From HGM04593 sp045533955 (GTDB taxonomy: Bacteria; Bacteroidota; Bacteroidia; Bacteroidales; Bacteroidaceae), in the NCBI GenBank assembly GCA_045533955.1, contig JAZSIU010000107.1:1-22308 (forward strand): 22,308 nucleotides of DNA, written 5' to 3'. Positions 1-7,452 of this stretch are shown here, one piece after another. The translations under genes and the position numbers were made by a program. Position 1 is the first letter of the stretch. Each line of letters opens with the position of its first letter. The notes under the pieces were generated by a model. It was given only the letters and a program-made list of their open reading frames with translations, was not told the DNA's origin and did not search any database.

Positions 1-27
1 TAAAAGCCAATTGGCTTTTATTTTTTT
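1..27. terminator. Palindromic terminator at the left edge
   Basis: Positions 1-20 form a perfect palindrome (TAAAAGCCAATTGGCTTTTA) followed by seven T at 21-27. Read on the + strand this is an intrinsic terminator for whatever lies left of the window. On the minus strand the same hairpin follows the Hc1-like gene that ends at 56, so it probably works in both directions, but the left flank needed to see a minus-strand T run is outside the window. Confidence 0.65.
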
Positions 28-55
28 AATGCTAACAGCGCCTTAATTATAGCAA

Positions 56-232
56 TTAAGCCTTAGCTGCCTCGATAGAAGCTTTACGAAATTCCTTCAT
101 CAGCTCCTGAATCTTAAGAGAAGATTTACGAGCACGTGTACCCGCAGCCTTATTACCCTTCTCTACCTGTGCAATGGCATCTGCCTCGAAAGCAGCGTAA
201 GCCGCCTGAATCTGTTCAAAAAGTTCCTTCAT
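56..232 (-). CDS. Histone H1-like protein (Hc1 family), 58 aa
   Basis: The minus-strand frame from ATG (230-232) to TAA (56-58) encodes 58 residues. It starts MKELFEQIQAAYAAFEADA and ends in an alanine/lysine-rich tail (RKASIEAAKA), with a basic middle (GNKAAGTRARKSSLK). Small, Lys/Ala-rich, helical proteins of this kind are widespread in Bacteroidetes and are annotated as histone H1-like or Hc1-like, with a presumed nucleoid or DNA-binding role in the cytoplasm. A clear promoter lies just upstream (264-271) and a terminator downstream, so it is a stand-alone unit diverging from the polysaccharide locus. The start is the only ATG that gives this length. Its exact function is unproven; the family call rests on composition and size. 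Confidence 0.8.
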   Translation of the reverse strand: MKELFEQIQAAYAAFEADAIAQVEKGNKAAGTRARKSSLKIQELMKEFRKASIEAAKA

Positions 233-263
233 AATATTATTAGTTAATTAGGTTAACGATGCA

Positions 264-271
264 CAAAGATA
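264..271 (-). promoter_or_regulatory. Promoter -7 element of the Hc1-like gene
   Basis: The minus strand reads TATCTTTG here, an exact match to the Bacteroidetes -7 consensus TAnnTTTG, about 30 bases upstream of the ATG. The -33 region (about 291-294) is AT-rich but not a clear TTTG. Transcription would start near 257 and give a short leader. Confidence 0.65.
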
Positions 272-866
272 ACAAAAAACATTATAAAAAATAATTCTGA
301 GGATTTTTTTTATCGGAAATATCATACAAAGTCATATTTTAAGTATAAAATAGCCGTGAAATAAAATCCATCAGCAGATAAAACAGAGCAATTTCTACAA
401 AACAAAGGCGTTACAAAGCATTTCTGAAATTTAAGACATCTGCAAGCATTCCATCGCAGCAAGAGAGGCAAAAAGCCTTTATAAGGCCTTATAAAAGGCA
501 TTCGTCAGCCCCAATATTACAGACGCACAACCCGACGCCGCGGCGCAACAGAATTTACACAGTCAGCGACCATTACAACAACGCCGCCCCTTCCGAGAAA
601 CAATACACCACCCCTCTAATCAACGTCTGCACTAAAGAAAACAAACAGAATTAAAGAGCACAAGCAGACACCCCCGCCACCCATAAAACAAGAAAAGAAG
701 ACAAAAAAACAAAGAGGACATAACAGATAAATTATTATTACAAACCACACTCCAAGAGAAAACTCAAGCAACAGCACGCTTGGCAACACTCGCGACAAAA
801 AACAGAAACAAGCGAATTATTTTTAAAATAAAAGGTAAAATGCTTCGTTATTTTAAATAAAATGGC

Positions 867-874
867 TAACTTTG
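867..874 (+). promoter_or_regulatory. Probable promoter of the polysaccharide locus
   Basis: TAACTTTG matches the Bacteroidetes -7 consensus TAnnTTTG on the + strand. The -33 position (about 843-847) reads TTCG-like rather than TTTG, so it is a half match. It is preceded by two AT-rich, partly self-complementary repeats. A start near 881 would give a leader of about 270 bases before the first gene at 1155. No inverted repeats that would make it an invertible promoter were found around it. Confidence 0.5.
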
Positions 875-932
875 CCTTATAATTTGTTGCGCCTCAGGCC
901 CGATAGACAGCAATTAAAGAAGTCTGTACGCC

Positions 933-969
933 AAATGCCCGACGCGCCAACGCCAAACACGGCATTTTT
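933..969 (+). terminator. Terminator-like hairpin in the locus leader (possible attenuator)
   Basis: AAATGCC (933-939) pairs with GGCATTT (961-967) across a 21-base C-rich loop and runs into a T tract (965-969). The stem is only 7 bp, so termination would be weak. Its place between the proposed promoter and the first gene suits partial attenuation. A second small hairpin (ATTGACA 1015-1021 with TGTCAAT 1040-1046) follows without a T run. Confidence 0.35.
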
Positions 970-1154
970 ATTCCCGGATTTATTCTGCACTAAACGCAAT
1001 TTAATCTGTAACTGATTGACAAAGACACACTTAACGCATTGTCAATGTCCCCAAGATATATACATCAATCAAAAAGCCGGACAAATATTTCTTTTAAAAA
1101 GCCCTTTATCAAAGGCACTTTAAGCATTGGATAAATAAATTAAAATTCATCAAT

Positions 1155-1943
1155 ATGAAAAAAATTCTCATTACATTCAGCCTGCTACTAATGCTGGCAT
1201 CGTGCAATACCACAAAAGATATTGCATATTTTCAAGATGCCCAACACGGCAAAGAGTTAACAATCGAGCACAAGCAAATAACTTTGCAGCCCGAGGACAA
1301 AATCACCATTATGGTGAACACCCGCAGCCCCGAGCTTAACAATATGCTCAACCTACCCTATGTAACACGACAAATAGGCAGCACCACAAGCTACGGAACC
1401 ACACAGGGAATTTCGGCATACACTATTGACAACGATGGAGACATCAACTTTCCCACTTTAGGCAAAGTACACATTGCTGGAATGACACGCAGCGAGGTTG
1501 CCAACAAAATAAAAAGCCTTCTCGACAAAGAAGGCAAGGCAAAAGACGCAACGGTAACAGTCGAGTTTGCCAATCTCAAATACGCTGTATTGGGCGAAGT
1601 CAAGAACCCCAACAGCTACAATATCGACCGCGATGCAATAACCATCCTCGACGCAATAAGTAAAGCCGGCGACCTCACCATTCAGGGTCAGCGCACCAAC
1701 ATACAGGTCATACGCCGCGAAAAGGATAACACCGAAAAAGTCTATAAAGTAAACCTCTGCTCACTCGAAGAGCTTCAAAGTTCACCCGTTTACTACATAC
1801 AGCAGAACGACGTAATATACGTCGAGCCCAATAAGATGCGTGCCCGCCAATCGACCGTAAACGGCAACAACGTACGCTCTTCGGCATTCTGGATTTCAAT
1901 AGCCTCGCTTCTCACCTCAGTCATTAACCTAATCACACGATAA
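1155..1943 (+). CDS. Polysaccharide export outer-membrane lipoprotein (Wza-like)
   Basis: This 262-residue protein is the likely outer-membrane export channel subunit. It begins with a lipoprotein signal peptide whose lipobox LASC places the lipidated cysteine at residue 17. The middle carries the polysaccharide export signature (LQPEDKITIMV near 44-54, then the DGDINFPTLGKVHIAGMT block near 93-110), followed by an SLBB-type segment (VLGEVKNPNSYNI). The C-terminus ends in a hydrophobic stretch (SAFWISIASLLTSVINLI) where Wza has its membrane helix. At 262 residues it is shorter than E. coli Wza (about 380), as is usual in Bacteroidetes. Only three bases separate its stop from the next start, so it is co-translated with the kinase. 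It is the first gene of the locus. Function within the family is well known; the exact polymer is not. Confidence 0.9.
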   Translation: MKKILITFSLLLMLASCNTTKDIAYFQDAQHGKELTIEHKQITLQPEDKITIMVNTRSPELNNMLNLPYVTRQIGSTTSYGTTQGISAYTIDNDGDINFPTLGKVHIAGMTRSEVANKIKSLLDKEGKAKDATVTVEFANLKYAVLGEVKNPNSYNIDRDAITILDAISKAGDLTIQGQRTNIQVIRREKDNTEKVYKVNLCSLEELQSSPVYYIQQNDVIYVEPNKMRARQSTVNGNNVRSSAFWISIASLLTSVINLITR

Positions 1944-1946
1944 ACT

Positions 1947-4442
1947 ATGGACAACAATCTCATAAACAACTTCAACCGTCAATCCGAGGAAGAGTTTAAC
2001 ATCAGAGACTTTCTATTTCTTTGTTTGGCAAAATGGCGTTGGTTTACACTATCGCTGTTTATCTGTTTGAGTTTAGCCATTTATAAAGTATCGACCACTC
2101 ATCCCACATATTCGCGCTACACCGACATTCTTATCAAGACCGGCGAGCAGGGCAATATGGGCGAACAGATGGAGAAATTTGCCGCAATGAGCGCCTTCCG
2201 CGGCAACACCACCGTTTACAACGAAATTTACGCACTGCAATCCCCCTCGAACATATACGAGGTAGTCAACCGCCTTAACCTCGATATGAACTATGAGCGC
2301 AAAGGCCTCCTGTACAACCAAGTGCTTTACGGCAGTAATCTGCCCATAAAAGCCACCATCATCGACATCCCCGAAAATGCGTATGCGTCATTCAAATTAG
2401 AATTAAACCCCGACGGCAGTTTCAGAATCAACGAATTCTACTACACATACCGTTCCGACAAGAGAGAGATTGACCCTAAAATTGAAGTAAAAGGAAAAGT
2501 ATCGGAATACTTGGGAATTGCACAACAAGCCGACACCCTCGCCACCCCAATCGGCCTATTGACAATTGAAGCCACCCCCGACTATCTGGCCCCCGAAGAG
2601 ACACAAACTATATATGTAACCCGCACAGGCCTTTACTCCACTGCAAACATATATGCTGCAAAGCTCTCATTCAGCCTCAAGGACAAAGAGGCCGACATTA
2701 TCACAATCTCGATGACCGACAGATCGACCAAGCGCGCCGAGGACGTACTGAACGCCGTAATTGAGGTTTACAACGAACGATGGATAGCCGACAAAAACCA
2801 GCTTGCCGAGCACACATCAGTATTCATCAACGAACGTCTCGAAGACATTGCGATGGAGCTCGAGAACGTCGATAGCATAATCTCGACCTACAAGAGCCGC
2901 AACCTTCTGCCCGACCTCAACTCCACAACCTCAATGTATATGAGTCAGAATCAGAAGATAAGCAACCAGATTATCGACCTGAACAACGAGCTTGCAATAT
3001 CAAACTTTATCCTCGACTATCTTACCGACAACAAGACAAGAAATCAGATTCTGCCATCACTACAACTCAAGAACACAGGAGTAAGTACACAGATTGAGAA
3101 ATACAATCAAGCAATGCTCCAGCGCAACAATCTTGTCATCAACAGTAGCGAGAACAACCCCCTTGTTAAAGACCTTGACATATCATTGGAATCTATCCGC
3201 GAGGGTATTATCAGCTCCGTAACCAATCTCACACGAACTTTAAAGACACAGATTGCCACATACGAGCGCGAGCGCACAAGCACCAACGAGCAATTGGCCA
3301 AGAACCCCACACAATCGATGTTCCTTGTCTCTGAAGGCCGTAACCAGACTGTAAAAGAGCAGCTCTATCTTTTCCTCCTGCAGAAACGCGAAGAAAACGA
3401 GTTGTCTAAAGCATTCACAGCCTACAACACACGTGTCGTAACTCCTCCCACAGGTTCATTCAACCCCTCGGGTCCCAATGGAAAAAAAATATATCTGTTC
3501 GCCTTTGTAATAGGAGTGATGATTCCCATAGGATTACTCATTGCACGCGAATTCCTCGACACCAAGATACGCAGCCGCAAAGACCTTGAAGGCGTCAACA
3601 TCCCCGTAATTGGTGAAATTCCCCTTGCCTACCGTCGCAAGCGCCAGCTCCCGTGGAAGAAACAGAGCGAGAAGCTGAAAGTAGTCGTAAAAGACGGCAG
3701 CCGTAACATTATAAACGAGGCCTTCCGCGTGATGCGAACCAATATCGAGTTTATGGTTAATGAGAATCACAAGCACGTACTCATAATAACCTCATTCAAC
3801 CCCGGCAGCGGTAAATCATTCATCACAATGAACCTCGGAGCCTCAATGGCGCTTAAAGGCAAGCGCGTGCTGCTCATCGACGGTGATATGCGCCACGCAT
3901 CACTCAGTACATTCGTAAATGCGCCCAAAGTTGGTCTGAGCAACTATCTTGCCGGCCTCGAGGAGGACATCAACAAATGTATGATTAAGAGCGAGGCATT
4001 CAAAGGCCTGCACATTATCCCCGTTGGAACAATTCCACCGAACCCTACCGAGCTTCTCGAAGACCAACGCTTCAACGAGCTCATCGAGTCGTCTCGCAGC
4101 AAATACGACTACATTATAATAGACTGTCCTCCCATTGACATTGTAGCCGACACAAGCATCATAGAAAAGAACGCCGACCGCACAATGTTCGTCGTTCGCA
4201 GTGGACTTCTGGAGCGCAGTATGGTGCCCGAGATTGACAACCTTGCAAAAGAGGAGCGCTTCAAGAGCATCAGCCTCATACTCAATGGTATGGAGGACAA
4301 AGGCGGACGCTACGGCAGCCGCTATGGTTACCGTTACGGCTATCGTTACGGTTACAGCTATGGTTACGGCTACGGCTATGGCCACGGCTACGGTTATTAC
4401 AGCGACGACAAAGATGACAATGAAGAAAACATCAAACTGTAA
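1947..4442 (+). CDS. Tyrosine autokinase / polysaccharide co-polymerase (Wzc-like)
   Basis: An 831-residue inner-membrane protein that would control chain length and export with the Wza partner just upstream. Two membrane helices are visible (about residues 28-48 and 512-532), bracketing the long periplasmic, partly coiled-coil Wzz/GNVR-type region. The cytoplasmic BY-kinase domain follows: Walker A NPGSGKS (618-624, Lys623), Walker A' LLIDGDMR (Asp645, Asp647) and Walker B IIIDCPP (Asp726). The C-terminal tail is extraordinary, with 14 tyrosines in the 30 residues 789-818, mostly as Tyr-Gly alternation broken by Arg, Ser or His, then an acidic end. In this family the tyrosine cluster is autophosphorylated and controls octamer assembly. 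All kinase motifs are intact. The call is secure. Confidence 0.95.
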   Translation: MDNNLINNFNRQSEEEFNIRDFLFLCLAKWRWFTLSLFICLSLAIYKVSTTHPTYSRYTDILIKTGEQGNMGEQMEKFAAMSAFRGNTTVYNEIYALQSPSNIYEVVNRLNLDMNYERKGLLYNQVLYGSNLPIKATIIDIPENAYASFKLELNPDGSFRINEFYYTYRSDKREIDPKIEVKGKVSEYLGIAQQADTLATPIGLLTIEATPDYLAPEETQTIYVTRTGLYSTANIYAAKLSFSLKDKEADIITISMTDRSTKRAEDVLNAVIEVYNERWIADKNQLAEHTSVFINERLEDIAMELENVDSIISTYKSRNLLPDLNSTTSMYMSQNQKISNQIIDLNNELAISNFILDYLTDNKTRNQILPSLQLKNTGVSTQIEKYNQAMLQRNNLVINSSENNPLVKDLDISLESIREGIISSVTNLTRTLKTQIATYERERTSTNEQLAKNPTQSMFLVSEGRNQTVKEQLYLFLLQKREENELSKAFTAYNTRVVTPPTGSFNPSGPNGKKIYLFAFVIGVMIPIGLLIAREFLDTKIRSRKDLEGVNIPVIGEIPLAYRRKRQLPWKKQSEKLKVVVKDGSRNIINEAFRVMRTNIEFMVNENHKHVLIITSFNPGSGKSFITMNLGASMALKGKRVLLIDGDMRHASLSTFVNAPKVGLSNYLAGLEEDINKCMIKSEAFKGLHIIPVGTIPPNPTELLEDQRFNELIESSRSKYDYIIIDCPPIDIVADTSIIEKNADRTMFVVRSGLLERSMVPEIDNLAKEERFKSISLILNGMEDKGGRYGSRYGYRYGYRYGYSYGYGYGYGHGYGYYSDDKDDNEENIKL

Positions 4443-4455
4443 TACCTATATATAA

Positions 4456-4530
4456 TATGGTAGAAGTAATAAGAATTGCATATATCATAGCCCCCGAAAA
4501 GCTATGATATATGCAAACTTATATACCATA
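4456..4530 (+). other. Strong two-tier intergenic hairpin
   Basis: A perfect 16-bp stem (4476-4491 with 4501-4516) closes a 9-base loop (4492-4500). An outer 7-bp stem (TATGGTA 4456-4462 with TACCATA 4524-4530) encloses it. No T tract follows, so it does not look like a simple intrinsic terminator. It sits between the export/kinase pair and the precursor genes and could be an RNA processing or stability element that sets different levels for the two halves of the operon. Confidence 0.6.
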
Positions 4531-4589
4531 AAAACAAACAATTGCAACACATAAGTACAGAAAAGTAAAGCAAAAAACAGGTCAGCAAC

Positions 4590-6404
4590 GTGCAAGCAAT
4601 AATATTAGCAGCAGGAATGGGTCGCCGCCTCGGCGAATTTACCAAAGACAACACAAAGTGTATGGTACAGGTGAACGGAACACGTCTCATCGACCGCTTG
4701 CTGTGCCAATTATCCAAGCTGACTCTCAGTCGCATTGTAATAGTCGTAGGATACAAAGGCGAAGAGCTTAAAGAACACGTAGGCAACCAATATTCAAGCA
4801 TAAAAATTGAATACATCAACAACCCCATCTACGACAAGACCAACAACATCTACTCCCTTGCACTAGCCAAAGAGCAGATGCAACAGGACGACACACTGCT
4901 CATCGAGAGCGACCTTATATTCGACGACAACATATTCTCGCTCATCACCGACAACCCCTACCCCAACCTTGCCCTCGTAGCAAAATACGAAAGTTGGATG
5001 GACGGTACAATGGTGTGCATCGACGACGAGAAGAACATCATAAATTTCATACCCAAAGAGGCATTCTCCTTCAGCGAGGCCGATAAATACTACAAGACAA
5101 TAAACATCTACAAATTCTCAAAGGAATTTAGCAGAACAAAATACATCCCCTTCCTCGAGGCCTATTCCAAAGCAGTAGGCAACAACGAATATTACGAGAA
5201 TGTGCTGCGCATCATCACCTTCCTCGACAGCAAAGAGCTTAAAGCCCTCCCCATAAGTAACGAAAAATGGTACGAGATAGACGACAAGCAAGACCTTGAC
5301 ATTGCCGAAGCCCTTTTTGCCGAAGAGAAAGATATTCTGCGCAAATACTACGGCCGCTTCGGAGGCTATTGGCGCTTCCCCAAAATGCTCGACTACTGCT
5401 ACCTTGTGAACCCCTACTTTCCACCCCGAAAGATAATAGACGAGATGCAAGCCAATTTTGGCACGCTCATCGCCCAATACCCCTCGGGGATGAAAGTAAA
5501 CACCCTTTTGGCCAGCAAATGCTGGGGCATAAAAGAGAGCTACATTGTCCCCGGCAACGGCGCCGCCGAGCTCATAAAACTACTTATGGAGCAACTCCCC
5601 GGCATCATCGGAATAACCCGCCCCACATTCGAGGAGTACCCCAACCGCCGCGACAAAAGCACCATAGTAACCTTTGTGCCACAGAACAACGAATATCGTT
5701 ACTCGGCCCAAGACCTTATAGACTATTTCGGACAGCACCGTGCCGACAACCTACTGCTAATCAACCCCGACAACCCCTCGGGTAATTTTATTCCCAAGCA
5801 CGACATTCTAATGCTTGCCGCGTGGTGCGAGAGAGAGAACATACGCCTCATCGTCGATGAGAGCTTCGTCGATTTTAGCACCGATTGGGAGCACAACACC
5901 CTCTTGCACGACAGCATACTCGAGAGCCACCCCAATATGCTGGTAATAAAATCCATCAGCAAAAGCTACGGCGTTCCCGGCATACGCTTGGGTATCCTCT
6001 GCTCGGCCGACACACAGATAATATCAAACATAAAGAGCGCCGTAAGCATCTGGAACATAAACTCCTTCTGCGAGTATTTTATGCAGATATACACAAAATA
6101 CGAGAAAGAGTACAAACGCGCCTGCCGAAAATTCATTGAAGAGCGCAAGCACTTCGAGCAACAACTGCGCCGCATAAGTTTCCTGCGCGTAATACCCTCC
6201 GAGGCCAACTATTTCCTCACCGAGGTGCTCCCCCCCTACACCGCCGGCAGCCTCGTGCTGAAGATGCTCAAAGAGCACAATATCCTCCTGCGCGACTGTT
6301 CGGGCAAGCAAGGATTCGACGGTGGGCAATATATGCGCATAGCCGTACGCAACCACGACGACAATACACGCCTCATAGAATCACTTAAACAATTGGAGAA
6401 ATGA
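4590..6404 (+). CDS. Fused sugar/choline-type nucleotidyltransferase and PLP aminotransferase
   Basis: A 604-residue two-domain enzyme. Residues 1 to about 245 are a LicC-like nucleotidyltransferase: LAAGMGRRL near the N-terminus, a lysine-containing VQVNG segment, VVGYKGEEL, LLIESDLIFDD with the metal-binding acid, and the closing WYEIDDKQDLDIAEALF block typical of CTP:phosphocholine cytidylyltransferases. Residues from about 250 to 604 are a fold-type I aminotransferase like HisC or CobD: NPDNPSGN, VDESFVDF, and KSISKSYGVPGIRLG with Lys458 as the likely PLP lysine. The start is GTG at 4590; no ATG in frame lies nearby upstream. The reaction is inferred: formation of an amino (or, if CobD-like, decarboxylated) phospho-compound and its activation as a CDP conjugate for transfer to the glycan. 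It overlaps the next gene by four bases, which suggests a shared pathway. Confidence 0.8.
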   Translation: MQAIILAAGMGRRLGEFTKDNTKCMVQVNGTRLIDRLLCQLSKLTLSRIVIVVGYKGEELKEHVGNQYSSIKIEYINNPIYDKTNNIYSLALAKEQMQQDDTLLIESDLIFDDNIFSLITDNPYPNLALVAKYESWMDGTMVCIDDEKNIINFIPKEAFSFSEADKYYKTINIYKFSKEFSRTKYIPFLEAYSKAVGNNEYYENVLRIITFLDSKELKALPISNEKWYEIDDKQDLDIAEALFAEEKDILRKYYGRFGGYWRFPKMLDYCYLVNPYFPPRKIIDEMQANFGTLIAQYPSGMKVNTLLASKCWGIKESYIVPGNGAAELIKLLMEQLPGIIGITRPTFEEYPNRRDKSTIVTFVPQNNEYRYSAQDLIDYFGQHRADNLLLINPDNPSGNFIPKHDILMLAAWCERENIRLIVDESFVDFSTDWEHNTLLHDSILESHPNMLVIKSISKSYGVPGIRLGILCSADTQIISNIKSAVSIWNINSFCEYFMQIYTKYEKEYKRACRKFIEERKHFEQQLRRISFLRVIPSEANYFLTEVLPPYTAGSLVLKMLKEHNILLRDCSGKQGFDGGQYMRIAVRNHDDNTRLIESLKQLEK

Positions 6405-7426
6405 CAAACATTTGCATTTGCGGAGGCGGTTCATTGGGACACGTAACAGCCGGCTATCTTGCGGCAAAAGACAACATTTCGGTAAACATACTCACACGCC
6501 GTCCGCAAGCGTGGAGAAAAAATATAGAAATACACACCCCCGAGGGAACAACAATAAACGCCCCTCTTGCCAAAATAACCGACAGCGCACGAGAGGCAGT
6601 CGTCGATGCCGACATTATACTGCTCTGTCTGCCCGGCTACGCAATAAAGAGTGAGCTCCAAAGCATACAACCACACATAAAGCCCGGAGCATTCGTAGGC
6701 AGCATATTCTGCTCGACAGGATTTTTCTTCGAAGCGATAAAAATTTTCCCATCCACCACCCCCCTGTGGGGCTTTCAGCGAGTACCCTTCATAGCCCGCA
6801 CAAAAGAGTACGGCCGCAGCGCCAACCTCTTGGGCTACAAGCCCTCGCACAACATTGCCGTAGAGAACTGCAGCAACAAAGAAGCCTTCCGACAGCAGAT
6901 AGAGCGACTCTTCGAGCGCCCCACCCGTCTGCTCTCCAACCACTACGAAGCAACCTTTACCAACAGCAACCCCATACTGCACCCCGCACGACTATACTCA
7001 CTATTCAAAGATTGGAGCCAAGAGAAATACTACAACCGCAGACACCTCTTTTACGAAGAGTGGGACGACACAGCCTCGGAGTACCTCATAGCAATGGACA
7101 ACGAACTATTCACACTGCTGCGCACACTGCCCGTATCGCCCAACTATCTAAGCCCCATCTTAGAGCACTACGAAAGCCACGACGCCACAAGCCTCACACA
7201 CAAAATAACATCAATCGAGAGTTTCAAGGGCATTGTCGCACCAATGACCGAGAGCGCAAAAGGATGGCAACCCGACCTAAAGAGCCGCTATTTTCAAGAA
7301 GACTTCAAATACGGCCTGCGGTACATATACGAAACAGCCATAGAACAAGGCATAAGCCTCCCCACAATCGAAAAAATCTACAATTGGGGAATAAAACTCA
7401 TCAGCGATAACACAACAAAAGAATAA
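6401..7426 (+). CDS. NAD(P)-dependent opine (octopine/nopaline) dehydrogenase-like protein
   Basis: A 341-residue protein whose start overlaps the preceding stop as ATGA, a sign of translational coupling. The N-terminus is a Rossmann fold with GGGSLG (8-13) for NAD(P) binding. Asn190 and His194 in NSNPILHPARLY match the N-x3-H-P catalytic motif of the octopine/nopaline dehydrogenase helical domain, related to glycerol-3-phosphate dehydrogenase and ketopantoate reductase. Known opine dehydrogenases reductively join an amino group to a 2-keto acid. In this context it probably acts on the product of, or supplies substrate to, the fused aminotransferase, not in opine catabolism. The substrate cannot be told from sequence. 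Family assignment is fairly sure, the role is speculative. Confidence 0.75.
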   Translation: MTNICICGGGSLGHVTAGYLAAKDNISVNILTRRPQAWRKNIEIHTPEGTTINAPLAKITDSAREAVVDADIILLCLPGYAIKSELQSIQPHIKPGAFVGSIFCSTGFFFEAIKIFPSTTPLWGFQRVPFIARTKEYGRSANLLGYKPSHNIAVENCSNKEAFRQQIERLFERPTRLLSNHYEATFTNSNPILHPARLYSLFKDWSQEKYYNRRHLFYEEWDDTASEYLIAMDNELFTLLRTLPVSPNYLSPILEHYESHDATSLTHKITSIESFKGIVAPMTESAKGWQPDLKSRYFQEDFKYGLRYIYETAIEQGISLPTIEKIYNWGIKLISDNTTKE

Positions 7427-7452
7427 GAATATAAGAAGAAATCCTCCCCATT

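Larger units (their letters stand above)
272..1154. other. Long gene-free region upstream of the polysaccharide locus
   Basis: Nearly 900 bases without a convincing gene. The only open frame (minus strand, 616-798) encodes a low-complexity hydrophobic peptide with no recognisable start context and is probably chance. What is visible: an imperfect palindrome at about 473-500 containing the perfect 14-mer TATAAGGCCTTATA (480-493); two AT-rich near-repeats at about 817-835 and 848-865; a -7-like element at 867-874; and two or three small hairpins in the 881-1154 leader. No tRNA, CRISPR or insertion sequence was seen. The lack of an upxY-type antiterminator gene here is notable for a Bacteroides-style locus. 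Confidence 0.6.

Noticed and set aside
473..500. Palindrome around TATAAGGCCTTATA as a terminator
   Set aside because: No T run on either side and no gene ending nearby; kept only as a note in the gap description.
616..798. Minus-strand open frame of 60 codons in the upstream gap
   Set aside because: Low-complexity Phe/Val/Leu/Cys peptide, no family resemblance, no convincing promoter or start context; best explained by A+C-rich DNA read on the other strand.
3900..4385. Minus-strand frame of 161 codons opposite the kinase gene, starting with an Ala/Val/Thr repeat
   Set aside because: The repeat is the mirror of the Tyr-Gly codons; the + strand kinase motifs are intact and explain the region.
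6401..7426. Opine catabolism or crown-gall-type function
   Set aside because: Only the dehydrogenase family is shared; coupling to a capsule biosynthesis gene points to a biosynthetic role.
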